Positions 53,045 through 62,741 of a stretch of DNA of 64,000 bases are shown here, in pieces. The notes under the pieces were generated by a model. That model ran no database searches and was not told the origin of the DNA. It saw only the letters and a program-made list of their open reading frames with translations. The translations under genes and the position numbers were made by a program. The stretch comes from Cytophagaceae bacterium. GTDB taxonomy: Bacteria; Bacteroidota; Bacteroidia; Cytophagales; Spirosomataceae. The stretch covers positions 124,001 through 188,000 of the forward strand of contig SXXW01000011.1 of the NCBI GenBank assembly GCA_005791165.1. Reading direction: 5' to 3'. How positions within the stretch are numbered: the stretch's first letter is position 1; each line of letters begins with the position of its first letter.

Positions 53045-54514
53045 TTAATTATTTTCTTGAAATTGTTTGGCGGCAATTTTAGCAGAAGAAAGACATAATG
53101 GGATTCCCCCTCCAGGATGTACACTTCCACCCACCCAATATAAATTTTTAATCGCAGACCTATAATTAGGATGTCTCAAAAACGCCGCAAATTTATTATT
53201 AGAAGCATTTCCATAAAGCGCACCCCCTGATGAGGAAGTTCTATTTTCGATCGAACGTGGGTCTAAAATGTCTTCCGCGACGATGTAGGGTCCAACATCC
53301 ATCTCTAAGCATTTTGAAATTTTTTGAATGACATTCGCTTTTGTTTTTCGAACTAAATCATCCCAATCCTGACCCTCATTTGCGGGTGCGTTGATTAATA
53401 TAAACCAATTTTCACAACCTTCTGGGGCATCCTCTGTGGCTACTTTACTCGAAATATGGAGGTAAACCGTAGGGTCATCTAACAACGTTTTTTCCTCAAA
53501 AATACATTTGAACTCCTCCTTGTAATGATCTGAAAAGAAAATATTATGAACCCCTAAGGCATCAAATTTTCGATTCATTCCCCAATAAAATATAACACCG
53601 GAGCTCGACCGTTCTTGGTTCAAAAGCTTTTTCGGGGCTTGAATTTGGGGCAACAGATTTTTATAGCTTGGCCTAATGTCCATATTACTCGCAACGTGAT
53701 CAAAGGCAAATAAACCTTTGGCTGTTTTTATACCCTCGGCTCGCTGGTTCTCAGTCACAATTTCCTCCACCTTCTCATTCATCCTAAATTCGACACCTAA
53801 TTCTTTGGCCAATTGGCATAATGAGTTGGTAATGGAAATCATGCCCCCCACTGGCATAAATGCACCAATGTTATATTCTAAGTTAGGAATAACGGATAAT
53901 GTCGCAGGGGTTTGATACGGATTTGAGCCATTATAGGTGGCATATCGGTCAAATAACTGAACCGTTTTTGGATGTTTAAATTTTCTCGCATGGTAGGCAT
54001 GCATAGTTGAAAACAAACCCAAATTTGGTATGTTCAGGTAGCCCCTCATGGCCTTTTTACTGGTCCACGTGTTGAGATCTTGAAGTGAATTTTCTAAAAA
54101 AAGTTCACTAATGATTTCATATTTATATTGAAGTCCCTTTAAAAATTCAGCTATATTGGCTTCGTCCTCTCCTAAGATTTTGGCCATTTCCGAGGCGGTT
54201 TCCATTGGATTCGCATGGGTGGAAAGCTGAGTTCCATCGGCCCAAAAGTATTTACAAATTTCAGGCAATCGGACGTAATTAAAATAATCTTTTGGGTTTT
54301 TGCCAGCGAGCTCAAAAAGCTCGTCTACAAGCTTGGGCAAAGTGAAAAGAGAAGGGCCCGCATCGAAGCGATAGCCACCTAAATCAATTTGTGATAATTT
54401 GCCACCGGGATATCCATTGGCCTCGAAAACAACTACTTTTTGGCCCAAACAAGCCATGCGAATGGCTAATGCAATCCCGCCAATACCTGAACCGACTATT
54501 CCAAAATGAGCCAT
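53045..54514 (-). CDS. crtD: Phytoene desaturase family protein (CrtI/CrtD), probably hydroxycarotenoid 3,4-desaturase
   Basis: An FAD-dependent carotenoid desaturase of 489 residues. The dinucleotide-binding motif is FGIVGSGIGGIALAIRMACLG (residues 4-24), followed by GGYRFDAGPSLFTLP, and the C-terminal family signature YWVGGSVHPGGGIPLCLSSAKIAA. The stretch DAPEGCENWFILINAPANEGQDWDDLV resembles the 1-hydroxycarotenoid 3,4-desaturases of Bacteroidota more than phytoene desaturase, from memory; the distinction needs a tree. No crtB or other carotenoid gene is next to it. It is divergent from aspS. Confidence 0.85.
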   Translation of the reverse strand: MAHFGIVGSGIGGIALAIRMACLGQKVVVFEANGYPGGKLSQIDLGGYRFDAGPSLFTLPKLVDELFELAGKNPKDYFNYVRLPEICKYFWADGTQLSTHANPMETASEMAKILGEDEANIAEFLKGLQYKYEIISELFLENSLQDLNTWTSKKAMRGYLNIPNLGLFSTMHAYHARKFKHPKTVQLFDRYATYNGSNPYQTPATLSVIPNLEYNIGAFMPVGGMISITNSLCQLAKELGVEFRMNEKVEEIVTENQRAEGIKTAKGLFAFDHVASNMDIRPSYKNLLPQIQAPKKLLNQERSSSGVIFYWGMNRKFDALGVHNIFFSDHYKEEFKCIFEEKTLLDDPTVYLHISSKVATEDAPEGCENWFILINAPANEGQDWDDLVRKTKANVIQKISKCLEMDVGPYIVAEDILDPRSIENRTSSSGGALYGNASNNKFAAFLRHPNYRSAIKNLYWVGGSVHPGGGIPLCLSSAKIAAKQFQENN

Positions 54515-54595
54515 TAATCTATAAAAATTTCAAAGCACTAAATTAAGGATTTAAAGAATAAACAGCTAAATGTTTTTCCCTCAATCCAATTTCAG

Positions 54596-54603
54596 TAATT
54601 TTG
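54596..54603 (+). promoter_or_regulatory. -7 element of aspS
   Basis: TAATTTTG matches TAnnTTTG. The predicted start point near 54609 leaves about 20 nt before the ATG at 54630 but only about 5 nt before the alternative TTG at 54615. No good -33 TTG is seen. Confidence 0.5.
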
Positions 54604-54629
54604 CACAAATTTAATTGGCACAAGAAAAT

Positions 54630-56393
54630 ATGTTACGTACACACACGAACGGAGAATTGCGGATCACAGAGGTAGGTCAGGAAGTGACTTTATGTGGCTG
54701 GGTTCATAAATCAAGAGATAAAGGAGGGATGATTTGGGTGGATTTAAGAGACCGTTATGGCATAACGCAGTTGATGTTAGAAGAAGGAAAATCGAGTACT
54801 GAGGCACTTGCCATCGCAAGAGGTTTGGGCCGCGAGTTTGTGATAGAGGCTAGAGGTGTTGTCGTGGAGCGTTTAGCCAAGAATGATAAATTGCCCACTG
54901 GCGATATTGAAATAAAAATTAAAAACATCCGAATTTTGAATCCGGCAAAACTTCCGCCTTTTTTAATCGAGGACGAAACGGATGGAGGGGATGATATTCG
55001 AATGAAATATCGGTATTTAGATTTACGAAGAAATCCGATCCGTGAGAGTCTTCGTCTACGTCACCAAGTGGCTAGGGAAGTTCGTAATTACTTAGATAAC
55101 AAGGATTTTATTGAGGTGGAAACACCTGTGTTGATTAAATCAACTCCTGAAGGTGCTAGAGATTTTGTAGTTCCTTCCCGCATGAATCCAGGGGAATTTT
55201 ATGCCCTTCCTCAATCCCCGCAGACATTTAAGCAATTATTGATGGTGTCGGGATTTGATCGCTATTACCAATTGGTCAAATGTTTTAGGGATGAAGATTT
55301 GCGCGCAGATCGCCAACCGGAATTTACGCAGATTGATTGCGAGATGTCATTTGTGGAGCAAGAAGATATATTAAATATGTTTGAAGGGTTGATCCGACAT
55401 TTGTTTTTGCAGGTTAAGAAAATCGATATTGGTGCGGTGTCAAGGATGACCTACGCGAATGCCATGAAATGGTATGGATCAGATAAGCCTGATATTAGGT
55501 TTGACATGAAATTTGTTGAATTTAAAGCAGAAGGGGTGGATTTAACTTCAGGGAAAGATTTTCAGGTGTTTGACTCTGCTAATACAGTGGTAGGAATTTG
55601 CGTGAAAGGGGCCGCGGAGTATACACGTAAACAATTAGATGAGTTGACCGATTTTGTACGCCGACCACAAATAGGAGCTAAAGGATTAATTTATGCGCGT
55701 GTTCAACCTGACGGGATTGTGAAATCCTCGGTAGACAAATTTTATAGCGAAGAGGATCTTGCCATTTGGGCACAAGCTTGCAACGCTGAACCAGGAGATT
55801 TGATTTTAATCTTATCAGGTGATGGCGATAAAGTGCGTAAGCAACTAAATGAACTTCGTTTAGAAATGGGGACAAGATTAGGCTTGAGAGATCCAGATAA
55901 TTATCAAGTTCATTGGGTAGTCGATTTCCCATTATTAGAATATGGGGAAGAGGAAGACCGCTGGTTTGCGATGCATCATCCATTTACGAGTCCAAAACCG
56001 GAAGATATTCCTTTGATGGAGGCCGGAGATTTCGGAAAAGTTAGAGCAAATGCGTACGATTTAGTCATTAATGGGGTGGAAGTAGGAGGTGGATCGATTC
56101 GTATTTTCCAAAAGGATTTGCAATCGAAGATGTTTGAAGTGTTAGGCTTTTCTCCTGATGAGGCCAAAGCTCAATTCGGCTTTTTATTAGACGCCTTTGA
56201 GTATGGCGCTCCTCCACATGGTGGCTTAGCATTTGGTTTCGACCGCTTATGCTCGTTGTTTGGAGGCACTGATTCGATTCGGGATTACATTGCATTCCCT
56301 AAAAACAATGCGGGCCGAGATGTCATGATTGACTCGCCATCCCCACTCGCTCAAGCTCAGCTAGACGAGTTAAAAATTAAAACAAATTTGTAG
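54630..56393 (+). CDS. aspS: Aspartyl-tRNA synthetase
   Basis: A bacterial-type class II synthetase of 587 residues. It has the N-terminal OB-fold ([29 protein letters not shown]), motif 2 ([23 protein letters not shown]), the GAD insertion domain and motif 3 ([16 protein letters not shown]). I start at the ATG at 54630 ([12 protein letters not shown]), because that gives the usual N terminus; the frame is open to a TTG at 54615. A shared terminator with the carbonic anhydrase gene follows. Confidence 0.97.
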   Translation: MLRTHTNGELRITEVGQEVTLCGWVHKSRDKGGMIWVDLRDRYGITQLMLEEGKSSTEALAIARGLGREFVIEARGVVVERLAKNDKLPTGDIEIKIKNIRILNPAKLPPFLIEDETDGGDDIRMKYRYLDLRRNPIRESLRLRHQVAREVRNYLDNKDFIEVETPVLIKSTPEGARDFVVPSRMNPGEFYALPQSPQTFKQLLMVSGFDRYYQLVKCFRDEDLRADRQPEFTQIDCEMSFVEQEDILNMFEGLIRHLFLQVKKIDIGAVSRMTYANAMKWYGSDKPDIRFDMKFVEFKAEGVDLTSGKDFQVFDSANTVVGICVKGAAEYTRKQLDELTDFVRRPQIGAKGLIYARVQPDGIVKSSVDKFYSEEDLAIWAQACNAEPGDLILILSGDGDKVRKQLNELRLEMGTRLGLRDPDNYQVHWVVDFPLLEYGEEEDRWFAMHHPFTSPKPEDIPLMEAGDFGKVRANAYDLVINGVEVGGGSIRIFQKDLQSKMFEVLGFSPDEAKAQFGFLLDAFEYGAPPHGGLAFGFDRLCSLFGGTDSIRDYIAFPKNNAGRDVMIDSPSPLAQAQLDELKIKTNL

Positions 56394-56425
56394 AAAAAAA
56401 AGGCCTGAATTTTCAGGCCTTTTTC
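56394..56425. terminator. Bidirectional terminator between aspS and the carbonic anhydrase gene
   Basis: AGGCCTGAA (56401-56409) and TTCAGGCCT (56412-56420) form a perfect 9-bp stem with a 2-base spacing, flanked by seven A on the left and a T-run on the right, so it can act in both directions. Confidence 0.9.
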
Positions 56426-56427
56426 AT

Positions 56428-57060
56428 TTATTCAAATTCGTATTTAAAGACAGGGCTCTCCCACTCTCCAGCAGAAATATTTACCACTTCTTTTATTTCA
56501 CCTTTATGAATATCAAAAACCCATCCGTGCAAATGAGGTAATTGACTATTTCCCCACGCTTTTTGTACGATGGTTGTTTTAGCCAAATTTTGAATTTGTT
56601 CTTTAACGTTCAATTCCACCATTGCATTAAAGCGAGATTGTTCATCTCCAATGGCCTGCAACTCATCATAGTGTTTTTCATAAACCTCCTTGATGTTTCT
56701 TAACCATTTATTAATTAAGCCAAAGTCCTTATTGGTCATGGCAGCTTTTACGCCCCCGCAATTATAATGACCGCATACAATGATATGCCTGATTTTTAAA
56801 ACTTCAACAGCATATTGCAAAACGGATAAAAGGTTCATGTCTGTGTGAACCACCATGTTAGCCACATTTCGATGAACAAAAATTTCACCTGGATCTGCAT
56901 GGGTAATTTCCTCAGCCGGTACTCTAGAATCTGCGCAACCAATCCAAAGAAATAGTGGATTTTGATCCTTAGATAAATCGTCAAAATAATGCTCGTCCAC
57001 TTCAAGACGCTCGCTGGCCCATGCCTTATTACTTAGAAGTAGTTTTTTATATTCTTTCAT
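56428..57060 (-). CDS. Beta-class carbonic anhydrase
   Basis: The 210-residue enzyme has the zinc and catalytic residues C42, D44 and R46 (CADSRVPAEE), and H98 and C101 (CGHYNCGG). It interconverts CO2 and bicarbonate. The absence of a signal peptide makes it cytoplasmic. The SulP transporter gene ends 2 bp before it, and the pair should work in bicarbonate uptake and retention. Confidence 0.96.
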   Translation of the reverse strand: MKEYKKLLLSNKAWASERLEVDEHYFDDLSKDQNPLFLWIGCADSRVPAEEITHADPGEIFVHRNVANMVVHTDMNLLSVLQYAVEVLKIRHIIVCGHYNCGGVKAAMTNKDFGLINKWLRNIKEVYEKHYDELQAIGDEQSRFNAMVELNVKEQIQNLAKTTIVQKAWGNSQLPHLHGWVFDIHKGEIKEVVNISAGEWESPVFKYEFE

Positions 57061-57062
57061 TT

Positions 57063-58598
57063 TTATTTTTGTTTTTGTTTAAAATCAACATCAATGCCAC
57101 GTTCTTTGGCCGTTGAAATAAATTCACTGATTAATAATTTAATGTCATGATCCATGAAATGCACTTTTGATGCGTCAATGTAGACCTCCGAACCCGTAGG
57201 TATTTTTCTAAATGCTTCTTTTAGCGACAGTTTATGAAGGAAAGTGACATCTTTTTGGAATTTAATTAATACCTCATTTCCATTATAGAAGACGGAAAAT
57301 ACAGATTCGTAATTGGTTAGAACTACAAAAATCAAACCAATAAACGTACCAATAAAAATCCCCCATAACAAATCTATTCCTACAACCGCAATGATGGTTG
57401 CGATGAACGGAATCCATTGTTTCCAACCTTCGGCAAATATTTTTTTGAATTCTTTAGGATGGGCCAATTTATATCCGGTGTACAGTAAAATACTAGCCAA
57501 ACAAGATAATGGAATCTTATTTAAATATAGAGGTAGGAATAGAACTGCTACCACTAACAATAAACCATGTATGAAGCTTGACATTCGAGTTTTTCCACCG
57601 GCATAGACATTTGTTGAAGATCGAACGATCACAGATGTAATGGGTAACCCACCCAATAAGCCACTCGTTAAATTGCCAACTCCCTGAGCAACCAATTCTC
57701 TGTCGGCCGACGAAATTCGCTTTAAAGGATCTAAAGAATCGATGGCCTCCAACGAAAGCAATGTTTCTAAACTGGCCACAATGGCCAGTGTGATGGCAAT
57801 GGAATAGATGGCAGGATTAGTCAAAAAATTCCAATCTGGTCTGGCAAGCCCACCAGCTAATTCGCCAATTGAATTGAATAAAGGCAAATTAACCATGTGC
57901 TCTTGTGAATTACCCAAATACATTTCAGGAGAATATGTTTTTAGTAGTTCATTTATTAGAACCCCAGTCAATACCACACACAAGGAAGCAGGAATTGCCG
58001 TTAAAAACGCAATTTTTCGAATAATCCAGGGCCAAGAAAACAAAATGATAAGCCCTGAAAATGCGATGATAAATGCTCCCGGTTTTAGGGTATCAAAAGC
58101 TGATAGGATTTCAGAAAATGTATTTTGTCCATCAGAACTTTGAGTAAACTCAAACTCTCCTATAAAATCTAAATCATCCCCAATCGCATGTGGAATTTGC
58201 TTTAAGATAATAACAATGCCTATGGCAACCAGCATGCCTCGAATTACGGAAGAAGGGAAAAAGCTCCCAATCTTGCCCAATTTTAGGACACCTAATGCTA
58301 CTTGGATAAGGCCTGCTAAAATAACAGCCACTAAGAATCCTTGAAAAGAACCTAGTGTTGTAATGGCATTAGCTACAATAATGGTAAGCCCAGCTGCTGG
58401 TCCACTGACAGATAATTCAGACCCTGAAATAAGGGTAACAATAACACCCCCTATTATTCCAGCAATTAAGCCTGACATTAATGGCGCTCCTGAGGCGAGC
58501 GCAATTCCAAGACACAAAGGCAATGCGACTAAAAATACTGCAATGCCTGATTTCCAATCACCTGAAATGATTGCTTTAATATTAGAAGTAATATTCAT
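57063..58598 (-). CDS. SulP family inorganic anion transporter (probable bicarbonate)
   Basis: The 511-residue protein has about eleven to twelve membrane helices and a C-terminal STAS-like domain (GSEVYIDASKVHFMDHDIKLLISEFISTAKERGIDVDF). The family start WKSGIAVFLVALPLCLGIALASGAPLMSGLIAGIIGG and VSGPAAGLTIIVANAI are clear. SulP proteins carry sulfate, bicarbonate or dicarboxylates; direct linkage to carbonic anhydrase points to bicarbonate (BicA-like). It is 19 bp behind the small secreted protein. Confidence 0.94.
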   Translation of the reverse strand: MNITSNIKAIISGDWKSGIAVFLVALPLCLGIALASGAPLMSGLIAGIIGGVIVTLISGSELSVSGPAAGLTIIVANAITTLGSFQGFLVAVILAGLIQVALGVLKLGKIGSFFPSSVIRGMLVAIGIVIILKQIPHAIGDDLDFIGEFEFTQSSDGQNTFSEILSAFDTLKPGAFIIAFSGLIILFSWPWIIRKIAFLTAIPASLCVVLTGVLINELLKTYSPEMYLGNSQEHMVNLPLFNSIGELAGGLARPDWNFLTNPAIYSIAITLAIVASLETLLSLEAIDSLDPLKRISSADRELVAQGVGNLTSGLLGGLPITSVIVRSSTNVYAGGKTRMSSFIHGLLLVVAVLFLPLYLNKIPLSCLASILLYTGYKLAHPKEFKKIFAEGWKQWIPFIATIIAVVGIDLLWGIFIGTFIGLIFVVLTNYESVFSVFYNGNEVLIKFQKDVTFLHKLSLKEAFRKIPTGSEVYIDASKVHFMDHDIKLLISEFISTAKERGIDVDFKQKQK

Positions 58599-58617
58599 AT
58601 TGATTAGTTAAATTTTT

Positions 58618-58995
58618 TTAAAAATTAATTTTGTTAATCAATATAAAGTCTGGAGGGGTGAATTGAGGTTTTAAAAAGGGCTTTGAAAGCCTAGCTTGTG
58701 AATGTGTTGAAATTAAATTCTCCAAAAAATGAATTGGAGTAAATGGAATGTCTTTTTTTGAAAAAAAGCACTTTAAATTAAATTCATCTTCATCATTTAC
58801 TTCGTCATCTTGTTCCTCTTCAGCGTTATTGGATGAGTTTAAAGGATGCGTGGTTTCATGGGCATGAAAACTTTCTTCCGTATGCCACGTGAATTGAGAT
58901 GTGTTATTTTTTGAAATGGCAGATTGCGCTTCTTGAGAATAAAACATCATTCCAAGAGACCAAAACAATACCATAAACAAATAAAATGCTTTCAT
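58618..58995 (-). CDS. Small exported protein with His/acidic-rich region, unknown
   Basis: I do not recognise a family. The 125-residue protein has a signal peptide (MKAFYLFMVLFWSLGMMFYSQEAQS), then a region with HTEESFHAHETTH and a run of acidic residues (EEEQDDEVNDEDEF) that could bind metal, then a more conserved-looking end with CFFSKKDIPFTPIHFLENL. The start overlaps the previous stop (TAATG), and SulP follows by 19 bp, so it is part of this operon. A role in metal (zinc) or ion handling is only a guess. Confidence 0.75.
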   Translation of the reverse strand: MKAFYLFMVLFWSLGMMFYSQEAQSAISKNNTSQFTWHTEESFHAHETTHPLNSSNNAEEEQDDEVNDEDEFNLKCFFSKKDIPFTPIHFLENLISTHSQARLSKPFLKPQFTPPDFILINKINF

Positions 58996-59948
58996 TAATC
59001 AAATTTTTGATTATTCTGATAGATAATTTTCCCTTGGGAATCTCGCTCTACCATTAATACAGGTTCCGATACATCAAATTTATCTTTCCCATATCGCCAT
59101 TCTTTTTTTAATCTTCCTCCTGTGCCGAATTCGTAATATTCACGCCAACGGCCTATTCTGATTGAGTCATCAAATTTACCATCTTCTTTTAAATTACCAC
59201 TCGGATAAAAAGATAAATAATTACCTCTTATTTTTCCATAAAAATTAGGCACCACTTGCTTTATTTTCTTTTTTGCGTCGTCATGATACGTAATCCTTGA
59301 ACCAGCTAAAAAGCCACGTTCATAATATACCTTAGTCTCTAACTCATTTTCAGGTCCAAAAGTTTCCCAGCGACCATCTTTTGTACCCATATAGAAAAAC
59401 CCTTGTTCAACGATGACATTATTGACTATTTTTTTGAACGGACCATGGCAGATTTGCGCGGTTTTATTGTCTTTAATGGATGAGTTTACGATGCGAGACT
59501 GATTTGGATCAAACCACCAGATTTCCTGTGCATAAGCGCTAAAGGATTCATCTTCTACAAATTTGACCACATTTATTTCCTCTACTGTACTTCGGTTTCC
59601 ACTGCCATATTGTCCCAAGCGTCGATCCGTCTTAATGTTTGCATATTCATCTTTAACAACAATTTTTTTCTTAATTTTTCTCGAAGCAATACTCGCTTTT
59701 ACTCCAATATCTTTGATCCCCATTTCTTCAATAAAGGCCCGGCTTTCTTTTTTCCAATCCGCACTTTCTTGCTTAACTTTATCAAGGCTACTTTCTAGCC
59801 CAGTCGATAGTCTACCTCCTAGAAATCCTTTGGATTTAACCGTGGTATCTATTACTGGTTTTTTGTTGGAGGTGATTGCATTGTTTTGACCATAGGCCAT
59901 TGTGCCAAAGAGTCCCAAAAACAAAATATATAAATTATGAATACTCAT
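58995..59948 (-). CDS. Exported protein with MORN-like (YwqK-type) repeats
   Basis: The 317-residue protein has a signal peptide (SIHNLYILFLGLFGTMAYGQ). Residues ~165-300 show repeats of the MORN-variant/YwqK type: HGPFKKIVNNVIVEQGFFYMGTKDGRWETFGP, GNYLSFYPSGNLKEDGKFDDSIRIGRWREYYEFGTGGRLKKEWRYG. Databases call such repeats YwqK antitoxin, but the export signal and lack of a toxin gene make that unlikely here. It is the first gene of the group with the small exported protein, SulP and carbonic anhydrase. Confidence 0.82.
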   Translation of the reverse strand: MSIHNLYILFLGLFGTMAYGQNNAITSNKKPVIDTTVKSKGFLGGRLSTGLESSLDKVKQESADWKKESRAFIEEMGIKDIGVKASIASRKIKKKIVVKDEYANIKTDRRLGQYGSGNRSTVEEINVVKFVEDESFSAYAQEIWWFDPNQSRIVNSSIKDNKTAQICHGPFKKIVNNVIVEQGFFYMGTKDGRWETFGPENELETKVYYERGFLAGSRITYHDDAKKKIKQVVPNFYGKIRGNYLSFYPSGNLKEDGKFDDSIRIGRWREYYEFGTGGRLKKEWRYGKDKFDVSEPVLMVERDSQGKIIYQNNQKFD

Positions 59949-59983
59949 GTTTGGATTAACGCACAGGTCGCTAAAAAATTTCT

Positions 59984-59991
59984 CAAAATTA
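59984..59991 (-). promoter_or_regulatory. -7 element of the MORN-SulP-carbonic anhydrase operon
   Basis: TAATTTTG on the reverse strand fits TAnnTTTG and lies 36 bp before the ATG at 59948. No TTG is found at the usual -33 distance. Confidence 0.42.
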
Positions 59992-60070
59992 GAAATTAAA
60001 ATGATTAGATGCGTGATAATATGTAATTTGCTTAAATTTTAAAATGTTATTGGATTAAAAATTTATTGAA

Positions 60071-61009
60071 TTGGAAAAACAGTCTAAAATATATGTAGCT
60101 GGCCATCGAGGAATGGTTGGGTCCGCGATCGTTCGAAAATTAACATCATTAGGGTACACTAATTTATTGACCCGGACATCTACTGAATTAGATTTAAGAA
60201 ATCAACAGCAAGTCGCAGATTTCTTTGACGTTGAAAAGCCGGATTATGTATTTTTAGCCGCGGCGAAAGTTGGCGGAATCGTGGCAAATAACACCTATAG
60301 AGCCGACTTTCTATATGAAAATTTAGCGATTCAAAACAACATTATCCATGGGTCATATCTAAATAAAGTTAAGAAATTAATGTTCTTAGGGTCTTCTTGT
60401 ATTTACCCAAAATTAGCACCGCAACCCCTGAAGGAGTCCTATTTATTGAGTGGATATTTAGAGCCAACGAACGAGCCTTATGCAATCGCTAAAATTGCCG
60501 GAATTAAAATGTGCGAGGCCTATCGGGCACAATATGGATGTAATTTTATATCGGTCATGCCGACGAACTTGTACGGTACAAATGACAATTATGATTTAGT
60601 TAATTCACACGTGTTACCTGCGATGATTCGCAAATTTCATGAGGCCAAGGAAAAATCTGCTTCTGAAATGACTCTCTGGGGAACAGGATCGCCCATGCGA
60701 GAATTTTTGCATGCAGATGATCTTGCGGAAGCATGTTTATTTTTAATGGAAAATTACAATGAATCTGAATTGGTCAATATAGGTACCGGTGAAGACGTAA
60801 CAATTAAAAATTTAGCAGCTCTTGTGAAACAAATCGTTGGATTTAAGGGTGAAATAATTTGGGACACATCAAAGCCCGATGGTACACCTAGAAAATTGAT
60901 GGATGTTTCTAAACTTCATGGCCTTGGTTGGCACCATAAAATAGCATTGGAAGACGGCATTAAATTAGCCTACCAGGATTTTTTAAAATTGACTGAAACT
61001 GGTATATAA
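60071..61009 (+). CDS. fcl: GDP-L-fucose synthase
   Basis: This extended SDR enzyme converts GDP-4-keto-6-deoxymannose to GDP-L-fucose. The 312-residue protein has the cofactor motif [30 protein letters not shown], the catalytic SSCIYP and YAIAKIAG (YxxxK), and [12 protein letters not shown]. It starts at a TTG (60071): an in-frame stop at 60056-60058 lies just upstream and no ATG precedes the conserved N terminus. Its partner gmd is not in the window. A methyltransferase gene overlaps its stop (TAATG). Confidence 0.96.
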   Translation: MEKQSKIYVAGHRGMVGSAIVRKLTSLGYTNLLTRTSTELDLRNQQQVADFFDVEKPDYVFLAAAKVGGIVANNTYRADFLYENLAIQNNIIHGSYLNKVKKLMFLGSSCIYPKLAPQPLKESYLLSGYLEPTNEPYAIAKIAGIKMCEAYRAQYGCNFISVMPTNLYGTNDNYDLVNSHVLPAMIRKFHEAKEKSASEMTLWGTGSPMREFLHADDLAEACLFLMENYNESELVNIGTGEDVTIKNLAALVKQIVGFKGEIIWDTSKPDGTPRKLMDVSKLHGLGWHHKIALEDGIKLAYQDFLKLTETGI

Positions 61010-61746
61010 TGTCTAAGTTGAAATGGTTTAGTACCTGGTTTGACTCTCCTTATTACCATATTTTATATGATCAAAGAGATGAAAATGAAGCTTCAGCTTT
61101 CATAAAGGCTATTCAGCAAAAGTTAAAAACCCCTAAAAATACCCATGTTTTAGATGCCGCATGTGGACAAGGAAGACATGCCAAAACATTACATGAACTA
61201 GGATTTAAAGTCGACGGATTTGATCTGTCTCCTAAAAACATAGAGGCGGCTAATCTTTATTCTACTGAAAATTTATCTTTTTTTGTACATGATATTCGAG
61301 ACCCGTTGCCTAATGCGGGAGTCTATGAGTGGGTCTGTAATTTCTTTACTAGCTTTGGTTATTTTGATGTAAAATCCGATAATCAAGCGGCTTTCAATTC
61401 ATTAAGTGACGCGCTAAAGCCAGGAGGTATTTTTTTAATGGATTTCTTCAATCCTACTTATGTACTTAATCATTTAGTTAGCCAAGAGACAGTAATCAAA
61501 CAAGGCATTTCATTCGAAATAAATCGCTGGGCCGAAAATAGTTTTCTGTATAAGTCGATTGATTTTATGGATCAACAGGTGACATTTCATTTTGAAGAAA
61601 AGGTTGAATTAATTTCCAAACCGGATTTCATGGAGTATGCATTTAATGCAGGCCTCACCTGGACAGGCTTATTAGGTGATTATCAATTAAATTCATTTGA
61701 TGATCAAAATTCGCCTCGAATGATTTTCCTTTGGACAAAGAATTAA
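61009..61746 (+). CDS. Class I SAM-dependent methyltransferase
   Basis: The 245-residue protein has motif I in HVLDAACGQGRHAKTLHELGFKVDGFDLSPKNIEAA, with the acidic residue at the end of strand 2, and VCNFFTSFGYF in place of the usual motif IV. The substrate cannot be told. It overlaps fcl and the next gene by one base each (TAATG), so the three are translationally coupled. Confidence 0.9.
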   Translation: MSKLKWFSTWFDSPYYHILYDQRDENEASAFIKAIQQKLKTPKNTHVLDAACGQGRHAKTLHELGFKVDGFDLSPKNIEAANLYSTENLSFFVHDIRDPLPNAGVYEWVCNFFTSFGYFDVKSDNQAAFNSLSDALKPGGIFLMDFFNPTYVLNHLVSQETVIKQGISFEINRWAENSFLYKSIDFMDQQVTFHFEEKVELISKPDFMEYAFNAGLTWTGLLGDYQLNSFDDQNSPRMIFLWTKN

Positions 61747-62741
61747 TGATGGAAACTTTTAAAGGTTTATGGACGAGTGAAAATGGGGAGGGTACTTTTG
61801 TAACTTCCGTTTCAAATATTCCCATGAATGTTTTAAATTCCGAGCAGGTTCTTGTGCAAGTTTTTTATTCCTCTTTAAATTACAAGGACGCACTTTCTTC
61901 TTCTGGGCACCGAGGCATTACACGAAATTTTCCTCATATTCCTGGGATCGATGCAGCAGGAATTGTGATTAATGACCCAGCGGGCAAGTTTAAACCAGGA
62001 TGTCAAGTGATCATTACGGGTTTCGATTTGGGAATGAATGCGCATGGAGGATTATCCGAGTACGTTTCCGTTCCATCCACTTGGATCATCAAATTACCCT
62101 CAGGATTAACACTCGAAAAATCGATGCAAATTGGCACCGCCGGTTTGACCGCCGGCATGGCTATGTTGGCCTTACTACAAAATGGCATGGTCCCCAGTGA
62201 AGGTCCTATCGTGGTCAGTGGTGCAACTGGTGGTTTAGGAATGTGCAGTATTTTATTATTAAAGCATTTGGGTTTTGAAGTTATTGCCATTACAGGAAAA
62301 AAAGATTTACACGGTTTTTTGAAGTTAATCGGCGTGGATGAAATAATCGATCGGCAGGAATTCCTCGAGGATAAAACGAAAGCACTTTATTCTATGCGAT
62401 TCTCAGCAGCGATCGATACGGTGGGAGGAGAGACGTTAATTAAAATATTAAAAAGTCTTAAGGCCGGTGGATGCGTGGCAGCGTGCGGCATGGCATCTAG
62501 TGTCGATTTGCATTTACAGATTTATCCATTTATACTGAGAGGAGCCCGATTGTTAGGCATTTATTCGGCTGATTCTCCCTTGGAGTTGAAACAAAAAGTT
62601 TGGAATAAATTTTCTAAAGAATGGAATTTCTCGATGGATAAAATCGTAAAAACGATCCATTTGGAAGAAGCTCCTCATATCATGCAAGACATGTTAGCAG
62701 GCAAAACAAGTGGTCGATACTTGGTCAAAACAATCCGTTAG
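61746..62741 (+). CDS. YhdH/YhfP family quinone oxidoreductase (acryloyl-CoA reductase-like)
   Basis: A zinc-free medium-chain dehydrogenase of 331 residues. It has YSSLNYKDALSSSGHRGITRNFPHIPGIDAAGIV, TGFDLGMNAHGGLSEYV, and the nucleotide motif VVSGATGGLGMCSILLLKHLG. Some relatives (AcuI) reduce acryloyl-CoA with NADPH. The start ATG at 61746 overlaps the methyltransferase stop; the next codon is also ATG. The stop overlaps the convergent T9SS gene by 4 bp. Confidence 0.92.
   Translation: MMETFKGLWTSENGEGTFVTSVSNIPMNVLNSEQVLVQVFYSSLNYKDALSSSGHRGITRNFPHIPGIDAAGIVINDPAGKFKPGCQVIITGFDLGMNAHGGLSEYVSVPSTWIIKLPSGLTLEKSMQIGTAGLTAGMAMLALLQNGMVPSEGPIVVSGATGGLGMCSILLLKHLGFEVIAITGKKDLHGFLKLIGVDEIIDRQEFLEDKTKALYSMRFSAAIDTVGGETLIKILKSLKAGGCVAACGMASSVDLHLQIYPFILRGARLLGIYSADSPLELKQKVWNKFSKEWNFSMDKIVKTIHLEEAPHIMQDMLAGKTSGRYLVKTIR

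Noticed and set aside
58995-59948. Toxin-antitoxin system (YwqK antitoxin)
   Set aside because: The YwqK label comes from MORN-like repeats only. The protein has a signal peptide and no toxin-like neighbour.
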